Position numbers and translations under genes: made by a program. This document shows positions 62,183-64,000 of a stretch of 64,000 nucleotides of DNA, piece by piece (positions within the stretch are counted from its first letter, which is position 1; the number at the start of each line of letters is the position of its first letter). Under the pieces are notes generated by a model. That model was not told the origin of the DNA, ran no database searches, and was given only the letters and a program-made list of their open reading frames with translations. The stretch comes from Silanimonas sp021297925 (lineage in GTDB: Bacteria > Pseudomonadota > Gammaproteobacteria > Xanthomonadales > Xanthomonadaceae), in contig JAPZTL010000001.1 of the NCBI GenBank assembly GCA_027532825.1, positions 52,825-116,824 on the forward strand, given 5' to 3'.

Positions 62183-63670
62183 ATGCCCACCCACGACCTC
62201 AAGGACCTGGCCGCGCTGGTGCGCGCCGGCACGCCACTCATCCTGATCGAGACGCCGGAAGAGCCGCGCGTGGTGGAGCTGTTCCGCGGCCTGTTGGCCG
62301 AACTGTTCCGCCCGCTGTACCGCTGGACGATCACCACGGGCCTCGTGCGGCTCGACATGGACCTCGAGGCACCGGAGCGCGGCGGCTCGGACGCCAGCAG
62401 CGCCCTGCGGGCGATGGCCGGCCACACCCAACGCGGCCTCTACCTGCTGCTCGATTTCCACCCCTACCTCGGCTACGCCAGCCACCAGCGCCAGCTGCGC
62501 GAACTCATGCAGGCCGAGAACGGCGTGCAGCACACCATCGTGATGGTGGGCGGGAAGATCGAACTGCCGCCCGAATTGGAGTCGCGCGCCGTACGCTTCT
62601 CGCTGCGCCTGCCGGACGAGAAGGCGCTGCGCAAGATGGTGCGCGATGAGCTTCTGGCCTATGCCCGCGAGCACGGCGGCAAGCGCGTCGTGGTCGACCC
62701 CGGTGCCGAGGTGGCACTGGTGCGAAACATCAAGGGGCTATCGATGGTCGACGCCCAGCGCATCGTCCGCCAGCTGATCTTCGACGACGGCGTGCTGGAT
62801 GCCAGCGACCTGCCGCGGCTCGGCAAGCTGAAGTTCGAGCTGCTGAACAAGGGCGGCACGCTGCAGTACGAACCCGACACCACCAAGTTCAGCGACGTCG
62901 CCGGCCTGCGCAAGCTCAAGCGCTGGGTGGAGCAGCGCGGCGCCGGCCTGCGCGGCGAACCCCTGCCGCCGGGCCTCGATTCACCGCGCGGCATCCTGCT
63001 GCTCGGCGTGCAGGGCTGCGGCAAGAGCCTTGCCGCGAAGGCCGTGGCCGGCGGCTTCGGCGTGCCTCTGCTGCGCCTCGACTTCGGCGCGCTCTACAAC
63101 AAGTACCACGGCGAGACCGAGCGCAACTTGCGCGAGTCGCTGGCTTCCGCCGAACAACTCGCGCCCTGCGTGGTGTGGATCGACGAGATCGAGAAGGGCC
63201 TCGCCTCATCGACAAGCGATGACGGAGTTTCCAAGCGCGTGCTCGGCAGCTTCCTCACGTGGATGGCGGAGCACAAAAGCGGCGTGTTCCTCGTGGCCAC
63301 CGCGAACGCCATCGACCAACTACCGCCCGAGCTGCTGCGCAAGGGCCGCTTCGATGAAATCTTCTTCGTCGACCTGCCGAAGCCCGACGTTCGCGAGGCG
63401 GTGCTGAGCTTGCACTTGAAGCGGCGCAAGGTGGACGTAGACGGCTGGGACTTCGCGCCTTTGGTGGAAGCGAGCGAAGGCTTCTCAGGCGCCGAGATCG
63501 AACAGGCCGTGGTCAGCGCGCTGTATGCCGCGCATGGCGCCGGCGAACCGATGGACGCCAAGCACGTGTTGCAGGAGATGCAGCACACGAAACCCTTGAG
63601 CGTGCTGATGTCCGAGCAGGTGAATGCCCTGCGCGAGTGGGCGAGCACGCGGACGGTGGCGGCGGATTGA
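62183..63670 (+). CDS. Ycf46-type AAA+ ATPase
   Basis: The 495-residue protein has an N-terminal half (about 1-230) with TPLILIETPEEPRVVELF that occludes the ATPase in Ycf46 proteins. An AAA+ domain follows with Walker A GVQGCGKSLAAKAV, Walker B VVWIDEIEKG, SRH sensor region FLVATANAIDQLP and a GRFDEIFFVDLP arginine finger. Ycf46 proteins are linked to CO2-dependent growth in cyanobacteria, but the function in other bacteria is uncertain. Confidence 0.87.
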   Translation: MPTHDLKDLAALVRAGTPLILIETPEEPRVVELFRGLLAELFRPLYRWTITTGLVRLDMDLEAPERGGSDASSALRAMAGHTQRGLYLLLDFHPYLGYASHQRQLRELMQAENGVQHTIVMVGGKIELPPELESRAVRFSLRLPDEKALRKMVRDELLAYAREHGGKRVVVDPGAEVALVRNIKGLSMVDAQRIVRQLIFDDGVLDASDLPRLGKLKFELLNKGGTLQYEPDTTKFSDVAGLRKLKRWVEQRGAGLRGEPLPPGLDSPRGILLLGVQGCGKSLAAKAVAGGFGVPLLRLDFGALYNKYHGETERNLRESLASAEQLAPCVVWIDEIEKGLASSTSDDGVSKRVLGSFLTWMAEHKSGVFLVATANAIDQLPPELLRKGRFDEIFFVDLPKPDVREAVLSLHLKRRKVDVDGWDFAPLVEASEGFSGAEIEQAVVSALYAAHGAGEPMDAKHVLQEMQHTKPLSVLMSEQVNALREWASTRTVAAD

Positions 63671-63695
63671 GCTGGCCTTGTGGTGCAAGCAATGT

Positions 63696-64000
63696 TGAAC
63701 CGCCCCGGCTTTTCCGGAGGCTCCGAACCTTGAGAGGATTGGAGCATGAACAGATTGGCGAGGTACGCACCCGAGGTGCGTGAGCGTGCGGTTCGGATGG
63801 TGTTGGAGCACCAGTCCGAGTATTCGTCGCAGTGGGCGGCGATCGGTGCGGTGGCGGCGAAGATTGGCTGCCAGCCCGAGACCCTGCGGATCTGGGTGCG
63901 GCAGGCCGAGCGCAACCAGGGCTTGCGGCCGGGCCCGACGACCGACGACAAGGCGCGGCTGAAGCAGCTCGAGAAGGAGAACCGCGAGCTGCGGCAGGCG
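63696..64000 (+). mobile_element. IS3-family insertion sequence, left part
   Basis: The segment from 63696 starts TGAACCGCCCCGGCTTTTCC, a typical IS3-family terminal inverted repeat, and is followed by an OrfA transposase start. The element runs off the right edge, so its other end and target duplication cannot be checked. Confidence 0.75.
63746..64000 (+). CDS. IS3-family transposase OrfA, N-terminal fragment
   Basis: The 85 codons inside the window encode MNRLARYAPEVRERAVRMVL, then IGAVAAKIGCQPETLRIW with a helix-turn-helix, and a Lys/Glu/Arg-rich heptad region LKQLEKENRELRQA that matches the OrfA leucine-zipper. OrfB, normally produced by programmed frameshifting, lies outside the window. 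A GGATTGGAGC ribosome binding site precedes the ATG. Confidence 0.87.
   Translation, partial: MNRLARYAPEVRERAVRMVLEHQSEYSSQWAAIGAVAAKIGCQPETLRIWVRQAERNQGLRPGPTTDDKARLKQLEKENRELRQA

Overview
The window is a high-G+C (roughly two-thirds G+C by eye) bacterial chromosome segment, densely packed with genes, and it reads like a gammaproteobacterium of the Lysobacterales (Xanthomonadales) type. Supporting genes are ubiJ-ubiB, truC, sixA, a YaeQ protein, a YheT-type hydrolase, a proteobacterial ntrB-ntrC pair, and glnA with a sigma-54 promoter. The order-level assignment is an inference; no rRNA or tRNA gene is present to fix it.

Layout. 1-14 kb: the start of a flavin reductase gene, an acyl-CoA synthetase, an aspartate/glutamate racemase-family protein, a large secreted RCC1-propeller protein, two consecutive Ada-type DNA alkylation-repair genes, a YadGH-like ABC exporter, a lipid-linked glycosyltransferase, a small diguanylate cyclase and an AAA+ ATPase. 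14-19 kb: TatD and YaeQ housekeeping genes, then a NYN/LOTUS putative RNase and a nuclease-helicase (DUF2075) of lower G+C that may be a defence gene. 19-26 kb: a serine hydrolase and a persulfide-stress locus. In that locus a BigR/SqrR-like repressor is divergent from a DUF2892-MFP-RND operon across a perfect 9-bp inverted repeat, with a Blh/ETHE1-like metallo-hydrolase beside it. 26-31 kb: a TonB-dependent receptor, then ubiJ-ubiB-truC, whose neighbours overlap by 4 bp. 31-39.5 kb: a membrane-anchored serine hydrolase, thiolase, methyltransferase, GNAT and ntrBC.

40.7-46.2 kb is the most unusual part. About 170 bp covering the promoter and first codons of a LytTR regulator gene occurs twice in direct orientation, about 5.3 kb apart. 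Between the copies lie a decayed DUF2924 gene (a family often found beside serine recombinases), an S8 subtilisin-like protease, a BlaR1-like M56 metalloprotease receptor whose sensor is replaced by a DUF4097-like beta-rich domain, a BlaI-like repressor with a double operator, and a decayed small gene. The cassette has lower G+C than its surroundings. It looks like an acquired, self-regulated signalling and proteolysis unit that split a locus or arrived with a duplication.

47-52 kb: an AmiD-like amidase, a tandem pair of unknown membrane proteins (one broken by an internal deletion), a GNAT, and glnA with a hairpin terminator, a sigma-54 promoter and two NtrC-like half-sites. Its likely activators NtrB and NtrC are encoded 11-12 kb away. 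52-62 kb: uppP, a TPR-sulfotransferase, a YheT hydrolase, a PlsC acyltransferase, a DUF1232 protein, a phospholipase D/YceI/SixA gene row, ParA-like and Ycf46-like ATPases. The window ends inside an IS3-family insertion sequence whose left end is at about 63,696.
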